Positions 49,792-58,403 of a stretch of 64,000 nucleotides of DNA are shown here, piece by piece. The notes under the pieces were generated by a model. It did not search any database and was not told the origin of the DNA. It saw only the letters and a program-made list of their open reading frames with translations. Numbering within the stretch: position 1 is the stretch's first letter; every line of letters starts with the position of its first letter. The translations under genes and the position numbers were made by a program. Where the stretch lies: NCBI GenBank assembly GCA_003164135.1, contig PLSD01000066.1:1-64000 (forward strand). Direction: 5' to 3'. The DNA is from Acetobacteraceae bacterium (GTDB lineage Bacteria > Pseudomonadota > Alphaproteobacteria > Acetobacterales > Acetobacteraceae).

Positions 49792-51954
49792 ATGAAGCAC
49801 ATCCGGATTGACATCGACGCCGACGGCGTTGCTACCCTCACGCTCGACAATGCCGATGAATCGGTAAACCTGGTCTCGCCGGTTTTCGTCGAGGAATTCA
49901 CGGAAGCGGTGGAACAGCTAGCGCAGGATGCCAGCGTGACCGGCGTCATCGTCACCTCGGCGAAAAAGCTGTTCATGGCCGGCGCCGACCTCAAATTCCT
50001 GGTCGGCTGCTACGACAATGGCATGACCAAGGCCGAGGCGTATGCGTTCAGCCAGAAGGCGACCGCCATGCACCGCCGCATGGAAACCAGTGGCAAACCC
50101 TGGGTGGCGGCAATCAACGGCGCGGCGCTCGGCGGTGGGTATGAGCTTTGTCTCGCCTGCCATGGCCGCGTGATTGTCGATGACCCCAAGGCCGTGGTCG
50201 GCCTGCCAGAAGTGAAAGTCGGTCTGCTCCCCGGTTCCGGCGGCACGCAGCGCCTGGTGCGGCTGGTTGGTGTGGAACGCGGGCTGGACCTGCTGCTCGA
50301 AGGCACCAACATGGCTCCGGCGCAGGCGCTCGCGGCTGGTCTGGTGGATAAGGTCGTGCCCGCCGCCGAGCTGCTGAGTGCGGCAAAGCAATGGCTGGTG
50401 GAACACCCCGACCCGGTCCGGGTCTGGGACAAAAAGGGCTTTTCGCTGCCTGAAACAGTCGGCCTGCTCAACCCGGCGGCGGCGGGATTCTTCTCCTTCA
50501 AGGCGGCAAAGGCGACCACCATGGGCCGCAACTACCCGGCACCCATAGCCATCACCTCTGCGGTGTTCGAAGGCGTGCAACTGCCGTTCGACCGCGCACT
50601 GAAAATTGAGTCCAAATATTTCGCACAGCTGCTCACCAGCCCCGTGGCCCGCAACATCATCCGCACCAATTTCATCAACAAGGGCGCGGCTGAACGTTTG
50701 GCCTACCGCCCGGCCAACGTGCCCAAGCTTACCGTGAAGAAGCTTGGCATTCTCGGCGCCGGCCTCATGGGCGCTGGCATCGCCAACGTGGCGGCGGGTG
50801 TCGGCATCGAGGTTGTGCTGCTCGATGGCACGGCCGAGCGCGCGGCGGCCGGCAAGGCGGCCATCGCGGCCAACCTTGCCAAGGATGTCGAGCGCAAGCG
50901 CCGCACCCAGGCATCGGTGGATGCCCTGCTCGCGCGCATCACCACCACGGATGACTACGCCCTGCTGGCGGGTGCCGATCTGGTGGTGGAAGCCGTGTTC
51001 GAGGACGTGAAAGTCAAAGCGGATGTAACCGCCAAGGCCGAGGCCGTGCTCCCCGCCACCGCGGTATTCGCCACCAATACCTCAACACTGCCGATCACGA
51101 TCCTCTCCAAAGCCTCGATCCGGCCGGACAGTTTCATCGGCCTGCACTTCTTCTCGCCGGTTGAGCGCATGGCGCTGGTCGAAGTCATCATGGGCAAATC
51201 CACCAGCCCGGAAACCCTGGCGCACGGCCTGGATTTCGTAGCCCAACTGCGCAAGACACCGATTGTAGTGAACGACAACCGCGGCTTTTACACCAGCCGC
51301 GTGTTCGCCACCTTCACCCATGAAGGCATGGCAATGCTGGAGGAAGGCATCAGCCCGGCGCGCATTGAAAACGGCGCCCGTCAGGCCGGCATGGCCATCG
51401 GCCCGCTGGCGTTGCTCGACGAAGTGACGCTGGATCTGCCCCTGAAAATCGTCGACCAGGCCATTGCCGACCTGGGCAGCAGCTACGAGCCACCGGTCGG
51501 CACCGACGTCCTGCGCCGGATGATCCACGAGGCAAAGCGCTCCAGCCGCAAGGCCGGCGGCGGCTTCTACGAATACCCTGCCGGCGGCAAGAAGCACATC
51601 TGGCCCGGGTTGGAAAAAATCTTCCCGCTCGCCGCCGAGCAACCCTCGATCGAGGAGATCAAAAACCGCTTCCTCTGCGTGCAGGCGATCGAGACGGCCC
51701 GCTGCCTGGAGGAAAACGTATTGATGCGTGCCGAGGATGGTGACATCGGCTCGGTCCTTGGCTGGAACTTCCCGATCTGGACTGGTGGCACCCTGTCCTA
51801 CATCGACACCGTTGGCCTGGAGAGCTTTGTGAAGACCTGCGACGATCTGGCTGACAAGCACGGCAAGCGCTTCCGCCCCTCCGCCTGGCTGCGCCAGCGC
51901 GCGGCGGCGGGCCAGCAGTTTCTCACCGAAACCAAAAACCCGGCGGCGGCATAA
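49792..51954 (+). CDS. Bifunctional enoyl-CoA hydratase/3-hydroxyacyl-CoA dehydrogenase (FadB/FadJ-like)
   Basis: A 720-residue multifunctional protein. The N-terminal hydratase domain has both catalytic glutamates: E118 in LGGGYELCLACH and E140 in GLPEVKVGLLPGSGG. The NAD-binding domain starts at KLGILGAGLMGAGIAN (about 317-332), the dehydrogenase His lies in GLHFFSPVERMALVEVI, and two C-terminal domains follow. It would carry out hydration and oxidation in side-chain or ring-remnant beta-oxidation. It sits between the thiolase (31 bases) and the acyl-CoA dehydrogenase (2 bases). The shortened N terminus and GxMGxG order match FadB/FadJ alpha chains; the thiolase upstream would be its partner. 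Confidence 0.93.
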   Translation: MKHIRIDIDADGVATLTLDNADESVNLVSPVFVEEFTEAVEQLAQDASVTGVIVTSAKKLFMAGADLKFLVGCYDNGMTKAEAYAFSQKATAMHRRMETSGKPWVAAINGAALGGGYELCLACHGRVIVDDPKAVVGLPEVKVGLLPGSGGTQRLVRLVGVERGLDLLLEGTNMAPAQALAAGLVDKVVPAAELLSAAKQWLVEHPDPVRVWDKKGFSLPETVGLLNPAAAGFFSFKAAKATTMGRNYPAPIAITSAVFEGVQLPFDRALKIESKYFAQLLTSPVARNIIRTNFINKGAAERLAYRPANVPKLTVKKLGILGAGLMGAGIANVAAGVGIEVVLLDGTAERAAAGKAAIAANLAKDVERKRRTQASVDALLARITTTDDYALLAGADLVVEAVFEDVKVKADVTAKAEAVLPATAVFATNTSTLPITILSKASIRPDSFIGLHFFSPVERMALVEVIMGKSTSPETLAHGLDFVAQLRKTPIVVNDNRGFYTSRVFATFTHEGMAMLEEGISPARIENGARQAGMAIGPLALLDEVTLDLPLKIVDQAIADLGSSYEPPVGTDVLRRMIHEAKRSSRKAGGGFYEYPAGGKKHIWPGLEKIFPLAAEQPSIEEIKNRFLCVQAIETARCLEENVLMRAEDGDIGSVLGWNFPIWTGGTLSYIDTVGLESFVKTCDDLADKHGKRFRPSAWLRQRAAAGQQFLTETKNPAAA

Positions 51955-51956
51955 CC

Positions 51957-53117
51957 ATGGCCATGCAACGGCTCATTTTCGACTCGGATCACGACATGTT
52001 CCGCGACCAGGTCCGGCGCTTCTTCCAGAAGGAAATCGCCCCGCACGGCGAGGCATGGCGCGAGCGCGGCTATGTCGACCGCGAGGCATTCCTCAAAGCT
52101 GGCGAGCAGGGCTACTTGCTGATGTACGCCGACCCAGAATACGGCGGGGCAGGGGTTGCGGATTTCCGCTACGAGCAGATCGTCTACGAGGAAAACGTCC
52201 GCCACGGTGAAATCGGTTTCTACATCAACCTGCATTCCGGCCTGGTCGGGCCCTACCTGAACAAGCTCGGCACACCCGAGCAGAAGGCGCGCTTCCTCCC
52301 CGGCTGTATTTCGGGCGAAACCATCCTGGCCGTCGCCATGACGGAACCGGGCACGGGCAGCGATCTGGCGGGCATGAAAACCCGCGCCGAGGACAAAGGC
52401 GACCACTGGGTTCTCAACGGCTCCAAAACCTACATCTCGAACGGCTACCTCGCAGACCTCGTCGTGGTCGCCGCCCGCACCTCGGCGGAAAAGCACGGCA
52501 TCGGCCTGTTCCTGGTCGAGCGCGGCATGAAGGGCTTTGAGCGCGGCCGCCGCCTCTCCAAAATGGGGCTCTCGGCGCAGGACACCTCGGAACTGTTTTT
52601 CGAGGACGTGATCATCCCCAAGGAAAACGTGCTGGGCGACCCCACGTCAGGCTTCCGCAATCTGGCGCAGTTCCTGGCCGGTGAGCGCCTGATCGCCGGC
52701 ATCGGCGCCATCGCGGCGGCGCAGGAGGCGTTCGACATCACGCTCGACTACGTGATGCAGCGCAAAGCCTTCGGCAAACCCATCGGCACCTTCCAGAACA
52801 GCCGCTTCGTGATGGCGCAGCTGCGCTCGGAACTCGATGCCGTGCAGACTTTTATCGACCAGTGTGCGCTGCTTTATAATGACGCACGCCTGCCGTCAGA
52901 AGTCGCCGCTTCGGTGAAACTGCTGGCGACCGAACTTGAAGGCAAGGTCATGGACGCCTGCGTGCAGCTGCACGGCGGCGCCGGCTATATGGATGAATAC
53001 CGGATTTCGCGCATGTACACTGACGCGCGCGTCTCGCGCATTTTCGCGGGCACTTCGGAAATCATGAAAGAAATCATCGGACGCGGCCTCGGCCTCGACG
53101 AACGCAAGGTCAAATAA
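51957..53117 (+). CDS. Acyl-CoA dehydrogenase
   Basis: A 386-residue FAD enzyme with the complete set of family motifs: AMTEPGTGSDLAGMKTRA, LNGSKTYISNGYLADLVVV, FLAGERLIAGIGAIA with a Glu at the base position of the long-chain/isovaleryl group, RKAFGKPIGTFQNSRF and RIFAGTSEIMKEIIGRGL. It starts at ATG 51957, 2 bases after the hydratase/dehydrogenase stop, so it belongs to the same beta-oxidation operon. It would make the 2-enoyl-CoA consumed by the preceding gene. Unlike the enzyme at 26515 it has the normal C-terminal GTSE segment. Confidence 0.93.
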   Translation: MAMQRLIFDSDHDMFRDQVRRFFQKEIAPHGEAWRERGYVDREAFLKAGEQGYLLMYADPEYGGAGVADFRYEQIVYEENVRHGEIGFYINLHSGLVGPYLNKLGTPEQKARFLPGCISGETILAVAMTEPGTGSDLAGMKTRAEDKGDHWVLNGSKTYISNGYLADLVVVAARTSAEKHGIGLFLVERGMKGFERGRRLSKMGLSAQDTSELFFEDVIIPKENVLGDPTSGFRNLAQFLAGERLIAGIGAIAAAQEAFDITLDYVMQRKAFGKPIGTFQNSRFVMAQLRSELDAVQTFIDQCALLYNDARLPSEVAASVKLLATELEGKVMDACVQLHGGAGYMDEYRISRMYTDARVSRIFAGTSEIMKEIIGRGLGLDERKVK

Positions 53118-53161
53118 TACCGGTTGTTTGCAACAACTGCGATAATAGGAAGGATAAACAC

Positions 53162-54019
53162 ATGCGGTTCCTGCGATTTTCACAAAACGGGCGGCTCGGT
53201 CTGGCGGTTGCGCATAACGGCGCTTTCCACGGCCTGTTCGCGGGCGATGCCGGCTACCCGGGCGATCTGCCGGACCTGCTCGATGGCGGGCTGGAAGGCC
53301 TGAAGACCGCCGGCGCCGCGCTGGCGCAAGGCTCAAAAATCGATGAGGGCGCCATCACCTATCTGCCGCCGCTGCCCAACCCCGGCAAAATCATCTGCCT
53401 CGGACTCAACTACAAGGACCACGCCGCCGAAGGCGGGTTCGAGGTGCCGCCGTTCCCCACCGTGTTCGCCCGCTTCGCCTCGGGCCTGATCGGCCATGAA
53501 GCGCCGATCTTGCGCCCGAAAGTCTCCGACGCGCTGGATTTCGAAGGCGAAATGGTCGCCGTGATCGGCAAAAAGGGCCGCCATGTCTCCAAGGCAGACG
53601 CGCTCAGCCATGTCATCGGCTACTCCATTTTCAACGACGGCTCGGTGCGGGACTACCAGCTGAAAACCCCGCAATGGACCGTCGGCAAGAACTTTGACGA
53701 CACCGGCGCCTTCGGCCCGTATTTTGTCACCGCCGACGAACTGCCGCCCGGCGCTTCGGGCCTGAAGATCGAGACCCGCCTGAACGGCGAAGTCGTGCAG
53801 CACGCCTCCACCGCTGACATGGTGTTCGACGTGGAAAACACCATCGCGCTGCTCAGCACCGCCTTCGCCCTGTTGCCCGGCGATATTCTGGTCATGGGCA
53901 CGCCCTCTGGCATCGGTGCCGCGCGTAAGCCGCCGCTGTGGATGAAGCCGGGCGATTTGTGCGAAATCGAAATTGAAAAGATCGGCATTCTGCGCAACAA
54001 GATCGTGCAAGAAGTCTAA
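53162..54019 (+). CDS. Fumarylacetoacetate hydrolase (FAH) family protein
   Basis: A 285-residue FAH-family enzyme, which hydrolyses or isomerises diketo acids made by ring cleavage. Core motifs are PNPGKIICLGLNYKDHAAEGG, DFEGEMVAVIGKKGRHVSK with metal-binding Glu residues, GYSIFNDGSVRDYQLKTPQW, and LLPGDILVMGTPSGIGAAR. The N terminus MRFLRFSQNGRLGLAVAHNG is the usual leader of the family. It follows the acyl-CoA dehydrogenase by 44 bases with an AGGAAGG ribosome site, and may act downstream of the extradiol dioxygenase at 6173. An unusual long hairpin follows its stop. Confidence 0.9.
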   Translation: MRFLRFSQNGRLGLAVAHNGAFHGLFAGDAGYPGDLPDLLDGGLEGLKTAGAALAQGSKIDEGAITYLPPLPNPGKIICLGLNYKDHAAEGGFEVPPFPTVFARFASGLIGHEAPILRPKVSDALDFEGEMVAVIGKKGRHVSKADALSHVIGYSIFNDGSVRDYQLKTPQWTVGKNFDDTGAFGPYFVTADELPPGASGLKIETRLNGEVVQHASTADMVFDVENTIALLSTAFALLPGDILVMGTPSGIGAARKPPLWMKPGDLCEIEIEKIGILRNKIVQEV

Positions 54020-54035
54020 AGCTTTATATTTAAGC

Positions 54036-54092
54036 GATCAATTTCATGCGATTAGGTTGAACCTTCCGGTTCAAGCTAATCGCATATTGATC
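54036..54092. repeat. Long two-part hairpin between FAH and hydrolase genes
   Basis: An inner 18-pair stem with one mismatch (54046-54063 with 54068-54085, tetraloop TTCC) is extended outward by GATCAAT (54036-54042) pairing with ATTGATC (54086-54092), with a 3-base bulge on the left arm. No T run follows. It may be a terminator, a stability element, or a small palindromic repeat; no second copy was found in the window. Confidence 0.6.
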
Positions 54093-54111
54093 TAGAACGG
54101 GAGACACTGAG

Positions 54112-54834
54112 ATGGCGACTTATGTGCTTTGTCACGGCGGCGGCATGGGCGGCTGGGTGTGGCGCTTCCTCACGCCCCTGCTCACCCAGGCCGGCCACAC
54201 CGTCTACACGCCGACCTACACCGGCTTTGGTGAACGCAGCCATCTCATCAGCCGCGACATCACTTCCGCGACACATGCGAAGGACATCGCCAATGTTCTC
54301 AAATACGAGGACATCACTGATTGCATCCTGGTCGGCCACAGCTATTCCGGCGTGGTGCTCCCGGCGGTGAAGCAGGCCGAGCCGGATCGGATCAAGCGCA
54401 TCGTCTACATCGACGCCATGGTCGCCCACGCCGGTCAGGCGCCTGGGGTTGCCATAGGTTTCATGCCGCCCGAACAAGCCGCCGGCATCGCCGCGGTGCT
54501 GGCGAAAGGCGAAGGGCCTATCGGTTCCGGCGTTGACCAGCAGCAACGCGAACAGGCCAAAACGGAACCGCATCTCATGACGCCCGAGCGCCAGGAGTGG
54601 CTGCTGGCACATTTGAGCGACATGCCCCTGGCCTGCCTGGTCAACCCGGTTCCCGCCGGGGCTGAGACCCTGGGCGCGGATGTCGATTACCTCGCCGTCA
54701 CGCACACCATCATGAAGCCGATGCACGAACGCGCGCGTGCGCTGGGCTGGCGAGTGCATGAGTTCGAAGGCGATCACGCGATCATCGTCGGCAATCCCGG
54801 CCCCATCGCGAACTTCCTCCTCGGTTTGGCTTAA
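54112..54834 (+). CDS. Alpha/beta hydrolase (SABP2/esterase-like)
   Basis: A 240-residue alpha/beta hydrolase of the plant-esterase-like type: VLCHGGGMGGWVWRFLTPLL (oxyanion hole), the nucleophile elbow LVGHSYSGVVLPA, the late histidine in EGDHAIIVGNPG, and Asp candidates in VYIDAM. It probably hydrolyses an ester, lactone or C-C bond in a ring-cleavage product. CGGGAGA precedes ATG 54112. It lies after the long hairpin at 54036, so transcription from FAH may be attenuated. The SDR follows 10 bases on, making an operon. Confidence 0.85.
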   Translation: MATYVLCHGGGMGGWVWRFLTPLLTQAGHTVYTPTYTGFGERSHLISRDITSATHAKDIANVLKYEDITDCILVGHSYSGVVLPAVKQAEPDRIKRIVYIDAMVAHAGQAPGVAIGFMPPEQAAGIAAVLAKGEGPIGSGVDQQQREQAKTEPHLMTPERQEWLLAHLSDMPLACLVNPVPAGAETLGADVDYLAVTHTIMKPMHERARALGWRVHEFEGDHAIIVGNPGPIANFLLGLA

Positions 54835-54844
54835 GGCTGTACCC

Positions 54845-55636
54845 ATGAGACTCGTCATCACCGGCGCCGCCAGCGGTATCGGCCGCGCCACCGCGATATT
54901 GGCAACCCGGTTCAAGCTTTTCGAATCGCCCGCGCAACTGGTGCTGGTGGACCGCGACCCCGAAGGTCTCAAGGCGATCGTGGAAACGCTGCAAGCCAGC
55001 GGCACAAATGCCGTTCCCTGCGTGGCGGACCTCTCCAGCGCCGACGCTGCGAATCAGATCGTCGAGGTCGCGCGGCAAAGCTTCGGCGGCATCGACGCGC
55101 TTATCAGCAACGCCGGCGCCATCCATAGCTTCAAATTGCAGGACGTCTCGCTGGAAGAATACGACCGCATCTTCGCGATCAACTCCCGTGCCACCTTCCT
55201 GCTGGCAAAAGCCGCCTATCCGCTGCTGAAGGAATCGCGCGGCGCGATTGTGGTGACCGCCTCCATGGCCTCTCAGCACCCGGCCCCCGCCCTGGGTGCC
55301 TACAGCGCGAGCAAAGCGGCGGCAGCCATGCTGGTGCAGCAAATGGCCCTGGAATGGGGGCCCGATGGCATCCGCGCCAACTGCATCTCCCCCGGCCCGA
55401 CCATGACGGCGATGACGGCGAAATCCTACTCCGACCCCGCGAAGCGCGACGCCCGCGCCGGCGACATTCCGTTGCGCCGCATCGGCCTGCCGGAAGACCT
55501 CGCCAACGCCGCGCTGTTCCTGGCCAGCCCGGCGGCGGCGTTCATCACCGGCGTCAATCTCGTGGTGGACGGCGGGCTCAGCCTCACCACCATGGTCTCC
55601 AACGCCAGCGCGGCCACCAACATGGACAACCGCTGA
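54845..55636 (+). CDS. Short-chain dehydrogenase/reductase (SDR)
   Basis: A 263-residue SDR: MRLVITGAASGIGRATAILA start, LVDRDPEG with Asp (NAD), ISNAGAIHS, serine in VTASMASQ, AYSASK catalytic pair, PGPTMTAMTA after it, and VVDGGLS near the end. The start at ATG 54845, 10 bases after the hydrolase stop, gives the standard N terminus; open sequence further upstream lies inside the hydrolase gene. It ends the rightward run from 48552. It is convergent with the SDR at 55662. Confidence 0.87.
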   Translation: MRLVITGAASGIGRATAILATRFKLFESPAQLVLVDRDPEGLKAIVETLQASGTNAVPCVADLSSADAANQIVEVARQSFGGIDALISNAGAIHSFKLQDVSLEEYDRIFAINSRATFLLAKAAYPLLKESRGAIVVTASMASQHPAPALGAYSASKAAAAMLVQQMALEWGPDGIRANCISPGPTMTAMTAKSYSDPAKRDARAGDIPLRRIGLPEDLANAALFLASPAAAFITGVNLVVDGGLSLTTMVSNASAATNMDNR

Positions 55637-55661
55637 ATATTTTCCGCCTGACGCGTTAAAA

Positions 55662-56429
55662 CTACAGCGACGAACCGCCATCCATCGGCAGCACGGCGCC
55701 ATTGGTGAAGCCGCCCGCGCGGCTGGCCAGATAGATCACCGACCCGGCCACATCTTCCGGCTCACCCACGCGCCGCACCGGGATCATGCCGATGACCATT
55801 TTAAGCATTTCCTCGGAAAGCACGGTCATTCGCGAGGGGAAAATCCCCGGCGCGATCGCGTTTACCGTAATGTTCTCCGGCCCCAGGCGCTTGGCGAGCG
55901 ATCCGGTCATATGGTGCAGCCCGGCCTTGGCGGCGGCATAGGCGTAATTCTCCTTCGGCCCAACCCGGCGCCCGCCGATCGAACCGGTGTTGATAACGCT
56001 GGCATGCGGGCCTTTGGCCGCGGCTTTGCGCAGCAGCGGCAGCGCCGCCTGCACCATGAAGAACGCTGATTTCAGGTTGAGATCCACCACGCTGTCCCAG
56101 TCAGATTCCGAGAAGCTGTCGATCGGCGCTTCGCTCATGGCACCAGCGTTATTCACCAGAATGTCAAGCTGCGTCTCACGTTCACCGAGCGCGTGCAGCA
56201 GCGCCTGAATGCCTTCATTCGTGGAAATATCGCCCTGCAAACCGTGGCAGGTGCCATGGGCCGAGAGGGAGGCCGCAACCTCCTGGCAGGCCGTCCCGTT
56301 CCGCCCCACGATGTAGGTAATGGCGCCGTTTTCAACCAGGCCCTGGGCAATCATCAGGCCGATCCCGCTGGTGCCGCCGGTCACGAGCGCCACCTTGCCG
56401 TCGACCGAAAACAGGTTTTTCATCGTCAT
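55662..56429 (-). CDS. Short-chain dehydrogenase/reductase (SDR)
   Basis: A 255-residue SDR: TGGTSGIGLMIA loop, VGRNGTA with Arg (NADP tendency), NNAGAMS, serine in INTGSIGG, YAYAAAKAG catalytic segment and VLPMDGGSSL at the end. The start is given as ATG 56429 with GGGAG 10 bases upstream; an in-frame GTG at 56435 and an ATG at 56423 are alternatives. It is transcribed leftward alone; the NTF2-like gene at 56523 lies upstream in the same direction with about 90 bases between. Reaction unknown. Confidence 0.85.
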   Translation of the reverse strand: MTMKNLFSVDGKVALVTGGTSGIGLMIAQGLVENGAITYIVGRNGTACQEVAASLSAHGTCHGLQGDISTNEGIQALLHALGERETQLDILVNNAGAMSEAPIDSFSESDWDSVVDLNLKSAFFMVQAALPLLRKAAAKGPHASVINTGSIGGRRVGPKENYAYAAAKAGLHHMTGSLAKRLGPENITVNAIAPGIFPSRMTVLSEEMLKMVIGMIPVRRVGEPEDVAGSVIYLASRAGGFTNGAVLPMDGGSSL

Positions 56430-56522
56430 TGCCACGTATCTCCCGCTTACCTTAAACGCATATGCCCCACGCTACTGCCATGAGCGCGCGCGCAACTATA
56501 CCTGCCCGATGGCGGGAGCGCA

Positions 56523-56966
56523 TCAGGCCTGAAATTCACTCATCAGGCGTGTGAGCCTCAGGCTGGCGATGAACCACGCCTCGCCCTCGCGCACATAATG
56601 TTCGTGGTAATGCCCGTAGCCTGTAAGCGCGCCGGCCCCTGGCACCGGGGATTTACCTGTCTCCCAGACCACCCGGTCCTGCATCGCCCACACAACATCG
56701 GCGGCGTCAGGGCCGTCAAAAATGATCTCAGGGCTGTGCACATGGTGTGCGGTCTTGGCGTGCTGCACGGCATGCAGCACGGCCCGTACAATTGCGCCCC
56801 GTCCGTGGTAAGGCTCGGTGCCGGTATCCTCCCGCACATCGAGAATGGCATCCGGCGTGAACAGTGCGGCAAAACCTTCCCAGTTCTTGGTATCGAGAAA
56901 CCGGCAATAGCGTGCCTTTACGTTCTTGATCCGCTGGCTCGCGGCCAATTCTTCGAGCGCGTCCAC
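56523..56966 (-). CDS. NTF2/SnoaL-like protein (GTG start)
   Basis: A 147-residue NTF2-like protein: SQRIKNVKARYCRFLDTKNW (N-terminal helices), LFTPDAILDVREDTG, PYHGRGAIVRAV, and a C-terminal strand YHEHYVREGEAWFIASLRLTR. The start is the GTG at 56966, preceded at 7 bases by AGAAGGAGG, an excellent ribosome site; an upstream in-frame start at 57200 would run into the divergent reductase gene. The same D-x-R and H-bearing pattern is seen at 63166, so the two are probably paralogues. A hydratase, isomerase or binding role is possible. It is divergent from the OYE-like gene at 57091. Confidence 0.8.
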   Translation of the reverse strand: MDALEELAASQRIKNVKARYCRFLDTKNWEGFAALFTPDAILDVREDTGTEPYHGRGAIVRAVLHAVQHAKTAHHVHSPEIIFDGPDAADVVWAMQDRVVWETGKSPVPGAGALTGYGHYHEHYVREGEAWFIASLRLTRLMSEFQA

Positions 56967-57090
56967 TTTGTTTCCTCCTTCTGGCTTTCCCCGAAGCTGC
57001 GCCGCCATTTTGCTGCGGGCAACCTTCATAGCGATAGGTGGCGCCTGGCCGTTCCGCAGGGATGGAAAGACAAACTCACAAGGGGGCCGC

Positions 57091-58239
57091 ATGACGTCGC
57101 CGATCGATATCCTATTCCAGCCGTTCGGGTTGAAAAACCTGAAGCTGCGCAATCGCTTCGTGATGTCGCCGATGACGCGGAATTTTTCGCCGGGTGGCAT
57201 CCCAGGTGAGAACGTCGCCGCCTATTACCGCCGCCGGGCCGCCGCGGATGTGGGGCTGATTATCACCGAGGGAATCGGCGTCGATCATCCCTCCGCCCTG
57301 GGTTCCGGGAACATGGGTGAGCGCGACGTACCGGTGCTGCACGGCGATGCAGTGGCTGCCTGGGCCAAGGTGACGGCCGGCGTGCACGCGCAAGGCGGCG
57401 CCATTATCCCGCAACTCTGGCACATGGGCGGCATCCGCCGCTCCGGTACGGGTCCGTTCCCGCAATGCCTCTCGATGCGGCCGTCGGGCATCTGGGGCCC
57501 CACGGAAAAAGCCATGTTGCCGCCGGACTATCTGCGCGAGGTTTCAATCCCCACCGCACCGATGAGCGAGAACGACATTGCCGATGTCATCGCTGCCTAT
57601 GCGCGCAGCGCCGCCAATGCCAAGGCGGCGGGTTTCGACGGCGTGGCGATCCATGCCGCGCACGGCTACCTGATCGACAGTTTCTTCTGGCCGGCCACCA
57701 ATCTGCGCCACGACGCCTGGGGCGGCGATATCACCCGCCGCGGCCGCTTCGGCGTGGAGGTGGTGAAAGCCGTTCGCGCGGCCATCGGGCCGGACCTGCC
57801 GGTCATTCTGCGTTTCTCGCAATGGAAACTGCAGGATTACGACGCCCGCAACGCGCAAACGCCCGAGGAACTGGCGGCACTGCTGGTGCCGCTGGCCGAG
57901 GCGGGGGTCGATCTGTTCGACGCCAGTACACGCAAATTCGCAACCCCGGCCTTTGCAGGTTCAGACATGGGGCTGGCCGGCTGGGCGAAAAAACTCACAG
58001 GCAAGCCAACCATGGCGGTTGGCGGCATTGGCCTGGACAAAGACCTGCAAACCTCGTTCGTGGAGGAAACCCACATGGTGAATAACCTCGATGTGGTCGC
58101 GGCGCGGATGGCGCGTGGCGAGTTTGATCTTGCCGGGATCGGCCGGGCACTGATCATGGACCCTGAATGGGTCGTAAAAGCTCGCGGCGGCGAATCGTTT
58201 CAGCCGTTTCGCCTGCAAGCCTATGGCGCGCTGGACTGA
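57091..58239 (+). CDS. Old-yellow-enzyme family NADH:flavin oxidoreductase
   Basis: A 382-residue FMN-binding TIM-barrel enzyme: ILFQPFGLKNLKLRNRFVM and SPMTRNF at the start, IIPQLWHMGGIRR, the active-site AIHAAHGYLIDSFFWP with two histidines, then NLRHDAWGGDITRRGRF, and LAGIGRALIMDPEWV near the end. Family members reduce activated C=C bonds of enones, which fits a pathway with ketosteroid-like intermediates. The start at ATG 57091 follows AAGGGGG; an upstream open frame overlaps the divergent NTF2-like gene. No iron-sulfur extension is present, so it is the short OYE type. Confidence 0.9.
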   Translation: MTSPIDILFQPFGLKNLKLRNRFVMSPMTRNFSPGGIPGENVAAYYRRRAAADVGLIITEGIGVDHPSALGSGNMGERDVPVLHGDAVAAWAKVTAGVHAQGGAIIPQLWHMGGIRRSGTGPFPQCLSMRPSGIWGPTEKAMLPPDYLREVSIPTAPMSENDIADVIAAYARSAANAKAAGFDGVAIHAAHGYLIDSFFWPATNLRHDAWGGDITRRGRFGVEVVKAVRAAIGPDLPVILRFSQWKLQDYDARNAQTPEELAALLVPLAEAGVDLFDASTRKFATPAFAGSDMGLAGWAKKLTGKPTMAVGGIGLDKDLQTSFVEETHMVNNLDVVAARMARGEFDLAGIGRALIMDPEWVVKARGGESFQPFRLQAYGALD

Positions 58240-58403
58240 GAGCGTGCTCTCCTTCACACGGCCCGTCCTCTGGTAGGGTTGCACCAGCGGCTGACGAATT
58301 ATCGTTATGTGGAAGGGGAAGAAGTTGCCATGGCGATCCGCAGCAGATTGCGTTCATCTCGGATGGAGACGCATTCATATCCAAACGATGCTCTAAAATC
58401 CGC

